Part shown: positions 46,567-56,642 of the stretch, piece by piece
Position numbering within the stretch: position 1 is the stretch's first letter
Layout: each line of letters starts with the position of its first letter
NCBI GenBank assembly: GCA_027596075.1
Contig: JADGJC010000102.1
Location: 1 to 64,000 of the forward strand
DNA: 64,000 nucleotides
Source: Rhizophlyctis rosea
Lineage: Eukaryota > Chytridiomycota > Chytridiomycetes > Rhizophlyctidales > Rhizophlyctidaceae
Reading direction: 5' to 3'
Translations under genes and position numbers: made by a program
The notes under the pieces: model-generated
Seen by the model: only the letters and a program-made list of their open reading frames with translations
Told to the model about the DNA's origin: nothing
Databases searched by the model: none

Positions 46567-46934
46567 ATTGGGAAGTGTTGAAACATCTGAAGCTATGACG
46601 GCTCCTATATGAATCCGATGTACATACAATATCACTGATCACAAACTAGTACTAGCTTGCAAAAAGTGGCTGATGGACATTTTGATCTGATCCATTGCTG
46701 TCATTATAAACCATGACGCAACTTCCAGTCTTCTCTCACCCCAAAACGTCACATTGACCAAAGGTGAAATGGCCGTATGCCGCCGAGGGCGTGAGAATGT
46801 TACTAGCTGGAATCAATAAGGGATAAAATTGGCCACTTGGCCCAAAGCAAGATGGTCAGTTAAAACCCTTTGTGGCGATATCAAAGTGTATGTTATAGAG
46901 GTCTGAGTTTTTATTTAGTAAGAAAATCATCAAT
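46567..46934. other. Spacer upstream of the tRNA gene
   Basis: A/T-rich DNA with no gene seen between the secreted-protein relic and tRNA-Glu. Confidence 0.45.
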
Positions 46935-47006
46935 TCCTCAGTCGTCTAGTGGCTAGGATACGACGCTCTCACCGTCGGGGCCGGGGTTCAATTCCCCGCT
47001 GGGGAA
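46935..47006 (+). tRNA. tRNA-Glu (anticodon CTC)
   Basis: A 72-nt cloverleaf without intron. Acceptor stem TCCTCAG pairs with CTGGGGA, discriminator A. The D-arm has box A-like sequence (GTCTAGTGGCTAGGATA). The anticodon stem CGACG/CGTCG encloses the loop CTCTCAC with anticodon CTC. The T-arm GGGGTTCAATTCCCC carries box B. No CCA is encoded, as expected for a nuclear gene. Confidence 0.97.
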
Positions 47007-47045
47007 ATGCCCAGATATATGTTTGATATATTTTTCGCCACCACC

Positions 47046-47203
47046 TTGCGTGTATTTTGGTGTTTTGTATCAACATAGTGTTTATTTGAGGTTGAACGCA
47101 TATTGTTGCAGATACGTGTTGGATGTAGTTTTCCCCACCAACTTGCGTGTATTTTGGTGTTTTGTATCACCATGTGTTTATTTGAGGTTGAACGCATATT
47201 GTT
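47046..47203 (+). repeat. Two 61-62-bp direct copies spaced 97 bp, just downstream of tRNA-Glu
   Basis: The sequence from TTGCGTGTATTTTGGTGTTT through GAGGTTGAACGCATATTGTT occurs at 47046-47107 and 47143-47203, nearly identical (a one-base gap and one or two substitutions). The copies start 40 bp after the tRNA end. They may be a remnant of an element that targets tRNA 3' flanks, or a simple local duplication. Confidence 0.85.
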
Positions 47204-47335
47204 CACACCTCGTTTAATTATGCCTTTTGCACATATTCCAAATTCATGCCGACACCATGACAGGAACCTGAACAATGAACAAAATGCTTCTATTCTGTAT
47301 TCAGCAATCAAGTAGTAGTCGCACTAAATCACTTC

Positions 47336-48514
47336 TCAGTCACAGTCGAATCGCCACAGGTCTCGAAACCCCGCTTCCTCCAGCGCGTAAGCCAGACAAC
47401 ATGTCCACCCGTCACATACATACCCACACCCCACCACCATTATGCGCTTGAAATTTCGAAGACCCCTAACAAAATCACAGAACTCGTCGTGATGGAGTTC
47501 CACAACAACACCTTCATGACCCTCCAAATAAAGCTCCTCCAAACCCGCACAATTTTCCCCAACAACCGTCAAAAACTGTCTATCTATTGCCTTGGCCTCG
47601 ATGCTCAAGCCCCGGAACTCCTGACCTTTATCCCGGATGTAGTTCAGATACATATTTGAATCCCCACCCTTCGAATACAGGCGACAGATGTTCATGTATC
47701 TGATGCGCAGTGATCTGAGCACTACATAGAGGGCAGGGAGATCGTTACGATTAGAGGCATTGATGTCTGAATTGCCGCGGACTGATGTCAAGTTCTTGCA
47801 TCGATTCAAAACGGTGGTGAGCTCGGAGGGATGCAAGAAGCAGGTGGAGAGATGCGTCAGGTGACGGAAGCTTGCGTCGCCCAGATTGTTGGACGGTTTT
47901 TTCAAGAACACGGAGAGGGTTTTTAGATGCTGACATTGCAATGGCATGTCAAACCCCTCTTCAGCAGTGACGGCGAGGTGCTCGAGGGGGTCTGTGACGG
48001 CTTTGAGGAGGTTGCAAAGGAATGGGATGTCGGCAGGGCAAAAAAAGGTTTTGATAGATGCAAGGACCTTCGCAGCGGCTGGGATTATGTCCGTTTCTCC
48101 TGGATCGCTAACTCCATGTAGGATGAGACTCTGCAAGCCAGGGCATTGACTGAGCCACGCGAAGACGTCGGAAGTGCTGAATTCGTCTAATGTAAGGCTC
48201 CGCAATGGACTTGCAAGAACCAAAGCCCGCACAGCCAATTCATTGACAATATGAACCGGGGTTTTCTTCCAGAGGATAATGGAAGACGAGTCCCAGCAGA
48301 TACGTAAGGATTTGGACAGGCCCTGCCCGTCGAGTAAGGTATGGAAATAAGCATAGCGGATGAGGTTGAAAGCGCCATTGTGCTTGTTCACATACGACGA
48401 CGAGAATAGCGCGGCAGTAGCGGCGTGGTGCCATGAACGCGATACAAGCGCAGCGCCCCTGGGCCCCAGGACCCATCTATCGGAGGGCTCGTGACTCGTC
48501 TCTTGTTGGAACAA
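47336..48514 (-). CDS. F-box/LRR-type protein, 392 aa
   Basis: Single-exon frame. The N-terminus (ALVSRSWHHAATAALFSSSY) looks like the second half of an F-box, so the true start or a first exon may lie upstream. Leucine-rich repeats follow (PLRSLTLDEFSTSDVFAWL; CPGLQSLILHGVSD; CKNLTSVRGN; CAGLEELYLEGHEG). The layout matches F-box/LRR substrate adaptors of SCF ligases. It is divergent from the vWA gene with about 250 bp between. Confidence 0.65.
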   Translation of the reverse strand: MFQQETSHEPSDRWVLGPRGAALVSRSWHHAATAALFSSSYVNKHNGAFNLIRYAYFHTLLDGQGLSKSLRICWDSSSIILWKKTPVHIVNELAVRALVLASPLRSLTLDEFSTSDVFAWLSQCPGLQSLILHGVSDPGETDIIPAAAKVLASIKTFFCPADIPFLCNLLKAVTDPLEHLAVTAEEGFDMPLQCQHLKTLSVFLKKPSNNLGDASFRHLTHLSTCFLHPSELTTVLNRCKNLTSVRGNSDINASNRNDLPALYVVLRSLRIRYMNICRLYSKGGDSNMYLNYIRDKGQEFRGLSIEAKAIDRQFLTVVGENCAGLEELYLEGHEGVVVELHHDEFCDFVRGLRNFKRIMVVGCGYVCDGWTCCLAYALEEAGFRDLWRFDCD

Positions 48515-48657
48515 TCACGTGTCACCAGCTCGGATGCTCCGACCAGCCTCCGACTCACAAGCGCCCCGATCGTGGTTCAGCAACTTTGCAAATGATTGTG
48601 AAACTGCACGCCAAGGGCTGGTGGCACACATGGAAGGAAGTCCCCTCTCTCCAAGTG

Positions 48658-48664
48658 TATAAAA
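48658..48664 (+). promoter_or_regulatory. TATA box of the vWA-domain gene
   Basis: TATAAAA lies about 100 bp upstream of the ATG at 48762, followed by a pyrimidine/CA-rich leader. Confidence 0.6.
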
Positions 48665-48761
48665 TGGACCCTTCACCCAAATCCCCTTCATTGCGCCCGA
48701 CACCACACATTCTCAACCATCTGACATACTCGTGTGCATCATCAATTACCAACATTCCACC

Positions 48762-50410
48762 ATGACCCAAATCAAAGACGACCCATCCACCCCTTCCAAT
48801 GCAGATGAGGACTTCGTGACCATAACCACAAGCGAGGCGACTCCAATGGAAGTTGAAACACCTCCTCCCAAGTATGAGGAGGGCGAGAAAAAAACCAATG
48901 TTGACGAGAAGAAAGATATCAAAACCGAAGAACCCCAGGAACATAGGAAGATGCAGAGGCCTGACTTTGTAAAGGGGAATCAGTTGGACCTTGCGTTTGC
49001 ATTGGATTGTACTGGCAGTATGGGAAGGTATGTATTGCTACATATGGGTTCCATGCTGCGCGGGGCTCAACTCGCGCCATCATCTACACGTGGTGCTTGA
49101 CTTTGTTATTTTCTGCGGTGGGGCTTACTCGCGTTCTATGATCTATCACAGCTACATTCACAGTGCGACTGAAAGTATCAAAGACATTGCCACAAAACTC
49201 ATGGAGAGCGAGAAGGCGAAGATAAACTTTGCTCTCGTTTGTAAGTAACGCCGTCCATTGCCATGTTCTTATTTCACATTGTGGCATGGGCTAACATAAT
49301 ATTGATCATACAGCCTACCGTGACCATCCACCACAAGATTCAACCTTCGTGACCAAAGTCTACCCATTCACAAACGACATCCAAACAATGAAATCCTACC
49401 TTGTCCGCCAACAAGCCTCAGGCGGTGGAGACGGTCCTGAAGCAGTAACAGCAGCCCTCCACGCAGCACTCAAACTCCCCTGGCGCCCCAACGCAACCAA
49501 AGTCCTCGTCATCATAGCTGACGCTCCACCCCATGGTCTTGGCGAAGGCGGTGATGGTTTCCCTAACGGTGATCCAGATGGACATGACCCCATCAAAATC
49601 GTCACCGAAATGCGTGCCCACGGCATCACCATCTTTTCCGTTGCCTGCGAACCCGCTCTCTCCCGCTACTCCCACGCCGTTGACTTCTTTGACTTCTGTG
49701 CTACAGCCACAGGAGGCACCCTTATGCCCCTCACCTCCGCCAACCTCTTGCCCGACGTCATTGTTGGCGGCGCAAAAGAGCAGATGGAGATGGAGAAACT
49801 GTTGGAGCAATTCAAGCTTGATGCGGAGGAGGCGAAGAAGGCGGGCGCAAAGACTGATGAGGAGGTGTCGGAGTACGTGCATAAGGAGTGGTCTAAGCGA
49901 GGTGTGAGGACTCATCAGACGGTTGTGGATAATGTATATAGTGAGGAGTCGAGAGCTGCCGCGAGGTACAATGTAGAGCAGTACATGGCGTCAGGGTCTT
50001 TGAGGGAAGCAAGTAAAAAGACAAGGGGGGTTAGTAATAGGCTTGATAGCAGTCGCTTTTTAGCACCTGCTTCTGCATTTGGAGGAGCGGCCCGATCAAG
50101 AAGTGCTCCGCTTGCTGCCGCGTCCAAGTCGGCCGTGAAGAGGGGTGGAATCTTCAGCGGTTTTGGCAGTTTGCGGAAGAGTCGCGGAGGTGGAAGGGGT
50201 GGTATGAGCAGAGGTGCGTCTGACTATGCCGAAGGTGCAGCTGCATTGCCGGATTGTGATGATGAAGAAGATGGGGCGGCAGCACCGTCAGCACCTGCTC
50301 CTCAACAGGTGTCTCATCGTACGGATACAATCAGCATAGGTCAGATGCAAAGATTGCAAATGCAGTCTATGTATCGGTCTGCGCCTGCCAGTGGGTCAAA
50401 GAAAGCTTGA
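48762..50410 (+). CDS. von Willebrand factor A domain protein, 483 aa
   Basis: Three exons: 48762-49027, 49152-49240, 49314-50410 (484 codons with stop). The N-terminal 70 residues are acidic and disordered. The vWA domain starts with LDLAFALDCTGSMGSYIHSA, carrying a MIDAS motif (Asp82, Thr84, Ser86). It continues through NFALVSYRDHPPQ (MIDAS Asp), ASGGGDGPEAVTAALHAAL and KVLVIIADAPPHG, and closes near PDVIVGGAKEQMEMEKL. This fits intracellular vWA proteins related to the VwkA group, but no alpha-kinase domain is present. A coiled coil and a Ser/Ala/Gly-rich basic tail follow. Ligand unknown. Confidence 0.88.
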
Positions 50411-51107
50411 TGTATTCGAATGATGTATTCGAATGATGTATACTTTGTAATATGATGTACTTTACTGTCAATTTTAGTTGTTGCTTTGGATATCGCCGTT
50501 GCCTGTTGTCCGGTTGGTGGTGCTTCAAGAAGGTTTCAGGATTGGCAGGACTGGCCTGAGCTTGGGGTGCTAAACTGGGAAAACAAATAACGATTATTTT
50601 AGAAACAACATAACAGTCAGTATGTTGTGGCCATTTACATGCCAACCTAGTCTAGGTAGTCGCCTGTTGGCAATTGTTCAACGACCATCGCCTCCAACCC
50701 CCCAAACCTATGTAATTCCAAATTGTATCACATCTGCATCACATTTGCCGACAGTTTGCACTGGTTTCACCTACAAATTAACGATCCACTACCCCCAGAG
50801 TCCCAGAGCAACCACACAGAGCGACCACAAGTACCACCGCGCTATGTTGTCCGTTTTTGGCCTTGATGGATCAATGCATGCGAGGTTGATCAGATGATTT
50901 TTTGGATATAATCGGTGGATACAGGACAGGACGGAAGGGAGGCGCGGAGGGGTCGAGCGTGGGACGTTGGAATTTTGGCGTAGAAGGTTGGTTCAGGGGA
51001 TAACTTGCGGACTGGAAGAGAATTTGTCGGCAGGTGGCCAGACTGACTGTCGCTTCGGGGTAGCGCGGGGTTAAAGGGCAGCTGACCGGGCGCTTAGAAG
51101 AAACTTC
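50411..51107. other. Intergenic spacer
   Basis: A 14-bp unit (GATGTATTCGAAT) is repeated directly at about 50410-50440 just after the vWA stop. No further gene was seen. The 91-aa plus frame at 50622 is not protein-like. Confidence 0.45.
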
Positions 51108-52240
51108 CTAAGGGCGCTTCCGACGTTTGGCCTGACTTATAAGGATTCGTAAAATGCATTTGGTGACCCAACTCTGACTCCTCTCAACGTGACGAAAAGT
51201 GAGTGCCGCAACACCGGGCACCTCTCTCGTCACTTCCCGGCGTAATCCGCATCTAACCGGTGCCTCATGGAAGGTCAAAACGTTGTTGCTGCTTCCCCCT
51301 TGCTCACGGTGCTGACTTTCACTTTCCTCTCCGCTTTCATCTTCATCGTCATCTTCATCTCTAACGGCAATCACCAGTTCCGAGTTTTCATGTATGGTCA
51401 CTTTCAGCCGATTCGGACTCATCCTCCCCCACGGATTCCTCGTCGTCAAAGTTGATACGTCTGAAGTTTAACGGAATAGACCCGGATGATCCCTTGAGTT
51501 TTGCCGTCAAATTGAAATCAAACCATTCTATCCCAAACCCAAACGGCAACACATCATCTGGACCCTTGAAAACTACCCTATCCCCCTCAGCCCGCGCCGA
51601 CAGAGTCCAGTCCATGTACCCCCACTCGCCTTCCGGGTCCCCATATTCCTCCACGTTCACCCAACTCCCAAACATGCCCTTCCATATCTGCGTGTTGGGC
51701 ATGTTGGTATCCTGGTCACGAAAGACCCGGCTCCAAATATTCAAGTCATGGCTAGCTATAAATGCATCTATGGAAGTCCGAGGGTGCCATTCTCCGTCTT
51801 CCACCATACGTTCCAGCGCCGTCTTGTAAGTCGCAGCGCGTGTTTCTTCCGTCTCAGAACGCTCCCAATGACGCTGCAGCTGGGGAATGCCATATCTTTT
51901 GAGAGCCCAAATGTACATGTTAGGATCATGTTCGCGGTCGAGTTCGAAGCTCAGTTGTAAGTAAAACTTGTGCAGATGTTCTTTGATGATGATGTTTGCA
52001 GACGGTTGAAGAACTCTTTGCAGGTGGCGCGGAAGGGTAAGAAGTCGGTAGGTGAGGCAGTGTACAAAGTTGTACAAGAACTTGGTGCAGATTTCGGCAC
52101 GGAGTTCCTCGGGGAATGTTGAGAAGGAGTTGTGCTACCGGTATTCGATTTCGTGTTCCGTTAGCTGTACATTTGAGTAGTGCCACTAAAGGTAATCGAA
52201 GACTTACAAATAGGAGAATGGTTTGTCCTGAAGCAGTCAT
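51108..52240 (-). pseudogene. Frameshifted F-box paralog of the gene at 53555-54654
   Basis: Exon 1 (52240-52208, MTASGQTILLF) and an intron at the same place and phase as in the paralog lead to exon 2 at 52134 (HNSFSTFPEELRAEI). Between about 52060 and 51985 the sequence matching FLPFRATCKEFFNRLQ lies in the wrong frame. A net +10 and a -1 indel relative to the paralog restore the frame at IIIKEHLHKFYLQLSFELD. The middle (MYIWALKRYGIPQLQRHWER; WGYMDWTLSARAEGDRVVFK) is well kept. A further frame break near 51400 separates it from the C-terminal CGLRREV and LTFRHVERS, which match the paralog. It is a decaying duplicate, or it encodes a product with a scrambled F-box. Confidence 0.6.
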
Positions 52241-53554
52241 CGGATTGGTACTCAAAAGATCTGAGCCTTTTGGCGAGCGGAGCTTTTGGTGAGAAAAAAT
52301 AGTTTTCCATGGAAATAAAAGGCACAGAGTGCGGAAAGATGGTACTGTCTATATAGAAATGTGCGAAATGGAAGATGTGTGATGGCCAGGGTCACGCGGA
52401 TCCCATAACCACCAGATCATGGGTGACCAAATAGAGGATCTGCCGATCACTTTACTGTACGGTCTGTCAAAACGTTGACAGCAACAGATGCAAACGAGTG
52501 AGTTAGTTGAGCATAAGCCACCGAAGATGGAAATAGGTAAACGTTCAGTCGAAAAGAAACTGAGGAGCACTCAAATGTCCGCAGTGGACACCATTACGGT
52601 CAAGTTGCGCGCGAGGGTCTCGATTCTCAAAGTTGACCAAGTTCCGCCACTCGACAATTTTGGCGGTTGTTTATTGTACATTTGTGAAGCAACAAGTCAT
52701 ACATCTGTGCCTTGTCGTTTTCCACCGAGTCCAGACCTTTTTCGTGCCAGTGCAGAAATATCGATCAATTTTTCAGTCTTCAGGAGCCAGCTCGGTTGTG
52801 AAGTTTGCCGTCAGCTCCCATGCAGGATGCTCCCCAAAATTTCGGATCTGCAGTGCATCGAATCAATTTCAATGTGGAAATGTTGTCTGTGGTGGTCCTC
52901 GTGTCACTGATTGTATTGCATCATATAAGTTTCTGTTATTCCGACAAATGCCCCTAAACTTTGACCTCAAGATGCTACCAACAGCAATCCATTCATGTGG
53001 ACTGTATGGAACTAATCACCACGCTGGCATCTACAAGCCTTTGTCTTCCACGTGTTGACCCCACCGCACCATCTCTACCCGCCATCTTCGCAGCTTGCTT
53101 TCCCCAACCCAACTCCCACTCCAGCCAACACCCATCCATAACCAACCAAAACCCAGCCGCCAAAACTTTATCCTGACACTTGCAGATATCCTGCTTGCCC
53201 ACATGCCTTGCACCGGAGCCCCCAACTGGACAGACATGGTTGCAGCTCTCCACCTGCCTGATAGCCATATGTGAGGAAGATGAACCGGAAGAGGTGTAGG
53301 AAGAAAGGCGCACAAGGAGGGCAGGATCGTGGATTTGGTTGGATGGCGTTCTAGTCCGGGGTTACCGATCGGACAGGTGGATTCAGGCAGGATAAGGTGT
53401 GCGGGAGTAGGCGATAGATTTTATCAGATGTGAGGATAGATGCGGAGTGTGGGCGTCTTTAGGCCGATCTTCTGAGCTACAGCATGATGTCCAAAAGAGC
53501 ACATTCCTACAAGACGGCCGGCTTTACAAGGATTTTCAGAACAACCGTAGTTAC
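52241..53554. other. Spacer between F-box paralogs
   Basis: About 1.3 kb without a convincing gene. Frames at 52488-53058 (plus) and 52993-53315 (minus) overlap each other and have no features. An acceptor-like tract near 53158-53185 was noticed but leads nowhere. Confidence 0.4.
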
Positions 53555-54654
53555 TCAAGGCACACTCCTTTCGATGTGGCGAAAGGTTACGCATCCAAGC
53601 CCTCGGATGTCGCTTGTCTGATTACGGTGTAATCCGCATATAATGGGTGGTTGTGGGTTGGTCAACTTGGCGGGTTCCCTTGTTCCTCCCTCGTACGCCT
53701 CCCGTTGGCTTTTATCTCCTCCTTTGCCTCCATCTGTCTCGTGATTCTCCGCTGCAGTCTCTTCCCCGTGATCCTCCTCTTCAGTCTCTGCCCGCTGATC
53801 CCCCTCTTCAGTCTCTATGATAAACCTCAATTGCTGCATTCCACCTATCGGATGCCCGTTTCTGAGCTGTTGTGATTGACTACCGTCAAAATTGAGACGC
53901 ATATTGCTGGCGAGTGGGCTAACACCATCGATTCCGGAGAGTCTCGCGATTAGATCAAACTCAACAAACCCGATCCCAATCCCAAACGGCGTAACATCCT
54001 CCGGCCCCTTGAAGACCACCTTCTCCCCTTCCATCTCAGGGCACAACTCCCACTGCAACTCCCCCCAACCGCCAAAAGGATCCGGGTAGTCGTGCAGCTC
54101 CACCCAGTCCCCAAACATGGCCTTCCAAATATACTCGTTGGGCACCGAGGTGTTCTCATCTTCGAAGACTTCGCTGAAAACGTTCAGCTCGTGGGAGGCC
54201 ATGAAGTCGTCTATGGTAGTCCCCGGTTCCCAATCACCCGTCCTTGCCATCTTTTTCAGCACGGCTTTATATGTCGTGGCCTGTTCTTCCGGGGTTCTAC
54301 AGCGTTCCCAATGACGTTGCATCATTGGGATGCCGTATTCCATGAGGCCTCGATTGTACATGTATGGTCCGACCTCATTCTCCATGTCCACGTGAAAGTT
54401 CAATTCCAAGTAGAGGTTGGGCAGGTGTTCTTTGACGATGTAGGATTGCAGACGGTTGCGGAACTCTTTGCAGGATGCGCGGAATGGGAGGTAGTTGGTG
54501 GGTGAGGAGGTAGCAAAGAATATCTCGTAGATTTGTGTGCGAAGTTCTTCTGGCAGTGTGGCAAACGGGTCTTGCTGCATGTGCCGTTTGACATTAGCTA
54601 TTGATGCATATTCGAATTGCTGAATGAGTACCGGGTACTTACAATAAAGTCCAT
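53555..54654 (-). CDS. F-box protein, intact paralog
   Basis: A 12-nt first coding exon (54654-54643, MDFI) is joined through a 68-nt intron to 54574-53555. Residues from QDPFATLPEELRTQIYEIFF to FRASCKEFRNRL form the F-box. The rest is a compact domain (MYNRGLMEYGIPMMQRHWER; YIWKAMFGDWVELHDYPDPF) shared only with the paralog at 51108. An acidic, repetitive stretch (about residues 255-300, EEEDHGEETAAENHE) precedes the conserved end GLGCVTFRHIERSVP. An in-frame ATG inside the intron could serve as an alternative start. Confidence 0.7.
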
Positions 54655-55050
54655 GGTTCGTTCCGAGACAGTGATCGTGCTGGTGGAGGGGTATGACGGC
54701 ATTGGGTCGCGGCGAATTGTTTAGATGATTGAAGTTCGGAGTGCAGGTCCATCAAAAGCGGTTTGGAAACTCGGAATTCCGGGTACAACTCGCTCAATTC
54801 TCTGCGTGGGTTATTTTTCTGGTTATTTATATGACAGACCTTGAAGTGCTCTCCTAAACTGCCCATTGCATTTTCCAAAGCACAACCACCGACAGTGTAT
54901 CGACCATGGATCGGGCAAACATTTCCGCGAATGCTGTTTGAACTTGATTGCTTGTTTGACTACACAAGCCTTGGTGTCTAACATGATCCCTAGCAAAAAG
55001 TGCACTATATACATGATACACTACTATTTACAAAACTATCCTACAGCTAC
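54655..55050. other. Intergenic region
   Basis: Promoter of the F-box gene and 3' flank of RPF2. No gene seen. Confidence 0.45.
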
Positions 55051-56203
55051 CTACTCGTCTGCCTCCGTTCTCCGCTTCTTGCCTCCTGCGGCATCCTCTT
55101 CCCCTTCAACATCTCCTTCCGACTCAGCCGCACCCCGCTTTAAACCCTTCATTTTCCGTGTCTGCAATTTGGTGAGATCCTGCTTGCCCAAATGGATGCG
55201 GCCGAACTTGTCGCCCATCTCGTCATATTCGATGTTCTTCTCCTTCTTTGCCTACGTATCAAAATTGTGTCACAAATGATCCACTGCAGATATGAACAAA
55301 ATGACCACAAGACGCACCTTGAGTTGCTTCGGCACCTTGGTGGCCTGTTTCCATGTCTCCTTATCCGCCAACCTATATCTGCGCAATATAAAGTCGATCG
55401 ACGGGCCCATCTCCTCCAGCTCTACTCTCGGCAGCTTCGTCCCGCTCTTCTTCAAGTGAACTGTGTATACCCTCATGTGAATCCTCTTGGAGCCCTCGAC
55501 ACCACCCTCCGCTGTGAATGACATGACGTGCTCAAGTCCGGAAAGGTTGACCATGTCGGCCGTCTGATCGCCTCGATACATATCCATGAATAATGAACGA
55601 ACAGTCCGTAGATCTTCGTGTGTTTCGAAAGCGTCACCATGGAAAAGGAGAAGGGGTCTGTGGCCTACTGCCGCTTTTTGTGACTGCAAACAAGCTCCGG
55701 TAAACCACGGCACGAACTGGGGCATCCGGTATGCCCGCCTTCCGTACCTTGAACTCCTCCATGGCAACCCCATTCTCAATTCCCAGCTCCACCATATCCA
55801 TCAATTGATGATCAAACATCCGTGCAATAACCAAGTTGTGAGGGCGCTTCTTGCTGTGGCTCGCTACAACCAACAGCCCCGCGTCGTTCTTGGTTGAAAA
55901 AAACTCCAACGGTCTTGGGTCCTCGAATGGCCGAACTTCATTGCGTTTAGAGAACAAAATACCGTCCGGTCGTTTGAGTGCGTAAAGGTTTTTGAGGGCA
56001 GAAGCGACAAGTTGTGATGTAGTGGTTCCACGAACGAAGAGAGCGGTTTTGGTGGTCTCCTGGAGTTGGGGTTCGCGTTTATCCACCACTCGCTTGCCCT
56101 TAGCCGTCCGGGGCTTCCTGAAAGACGCCAACAGTGGTTTAGTAAGTTGAAGCGACCTGACCGAGTGTCGTTGGTTGCCAACGACTTACACTGTTCTGAG
56201 CAT
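55051..56203 (-). CDS. RPF2: Ribosome biogenesis factor RPF2 (Brix domain), 316 aa
   Basis: RPF2 works with RRS1 to load the 5S RNP into pre-60S particles in the nucleolus (family knowledge). Exons 56203-56190 (only 14 nt), 56117-55748, 55683-55318, 55251-55051; phases close to 317 codons. The N-terminus MLRTVKPRTAKGKR matches the family and depends on the 14-nt first exon. The Brix domain includes LKNLYALKRPDGILFSKRNE, FFSTKNDAGLLVVASHSKKR, and FILRRYRLADKETWKQA. The C-terminus is basic/acidic, ending GGKKRRTEADE. It is divergent from RAD51C. Confidence 0.95.
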
Positions 56204-56642
56204 TGTGTTCTTCTTTACAAATTTGGAATTGGTGAGGAATTCTGGGCCCGACCTTTACAGCCAAAACTCAAGTGTGAACTTCCAGTGGCCAAAAAGAAGC
56301 AAGAGGCTGAGAGATGGCTTGCAGCTGGACACCGCCACCAGCCACACTGGACACACTCCGCAGCACCCCGTGGAGCTACCCCCTCCTATTATCGGATCTG
56401 CTACACCCATCTCCAATTCCCACGATCGCATTTCAAGTTCGCGTACACAGAGGTTCAGGGTGGTGGGCGATCCTTTGGTGTGCGAGTTGACAGACTCTCG
56501 ATTCGACAACAGAGCTTCCGTAGAGCATAGAGCTAGTTAGTCTGGTTAGTCCACCTTACCAAGTGGGTTTGATAGTTGGCGCAAATAGTTACTTCCCGAT
56601 GTTAACAGCGCTTTGCCAAAACAGACGTCTTCCGTAACAGGG
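56204..56642. promoter_or_regulatory. Divergent promoter region of RPF2 and RAD51C
   Basis: About 440 bp between divergent starts. Plus-strand frames here (56066-56540) are shadows of RPF2 exon 2 extended by chance. No TATA element was recognised. Confidence 0.4.

Noticed and set aside
46246..46635. 129-aa minus frame rich in Ile/Thr opposite the secreted-protein gene
   Set aside because: Its composition mirrors the G/T-rich half of the plus-strand gene; the plus strand has signal peptide, Cys residues and a TATA box.
47023..47217. Plus-strand frame with two VYLRLNAYC-like repeats
   Set aside because: It is only the translation of the AT-rich direct repeat after the tRNA; no start context or splice support.
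56066..56540. Two overlapping plus frames of 154 and 121 aa
   Set aside because: They begin on the opposite strand of RPF2 exon 2 and continue into the promoter region by chance.
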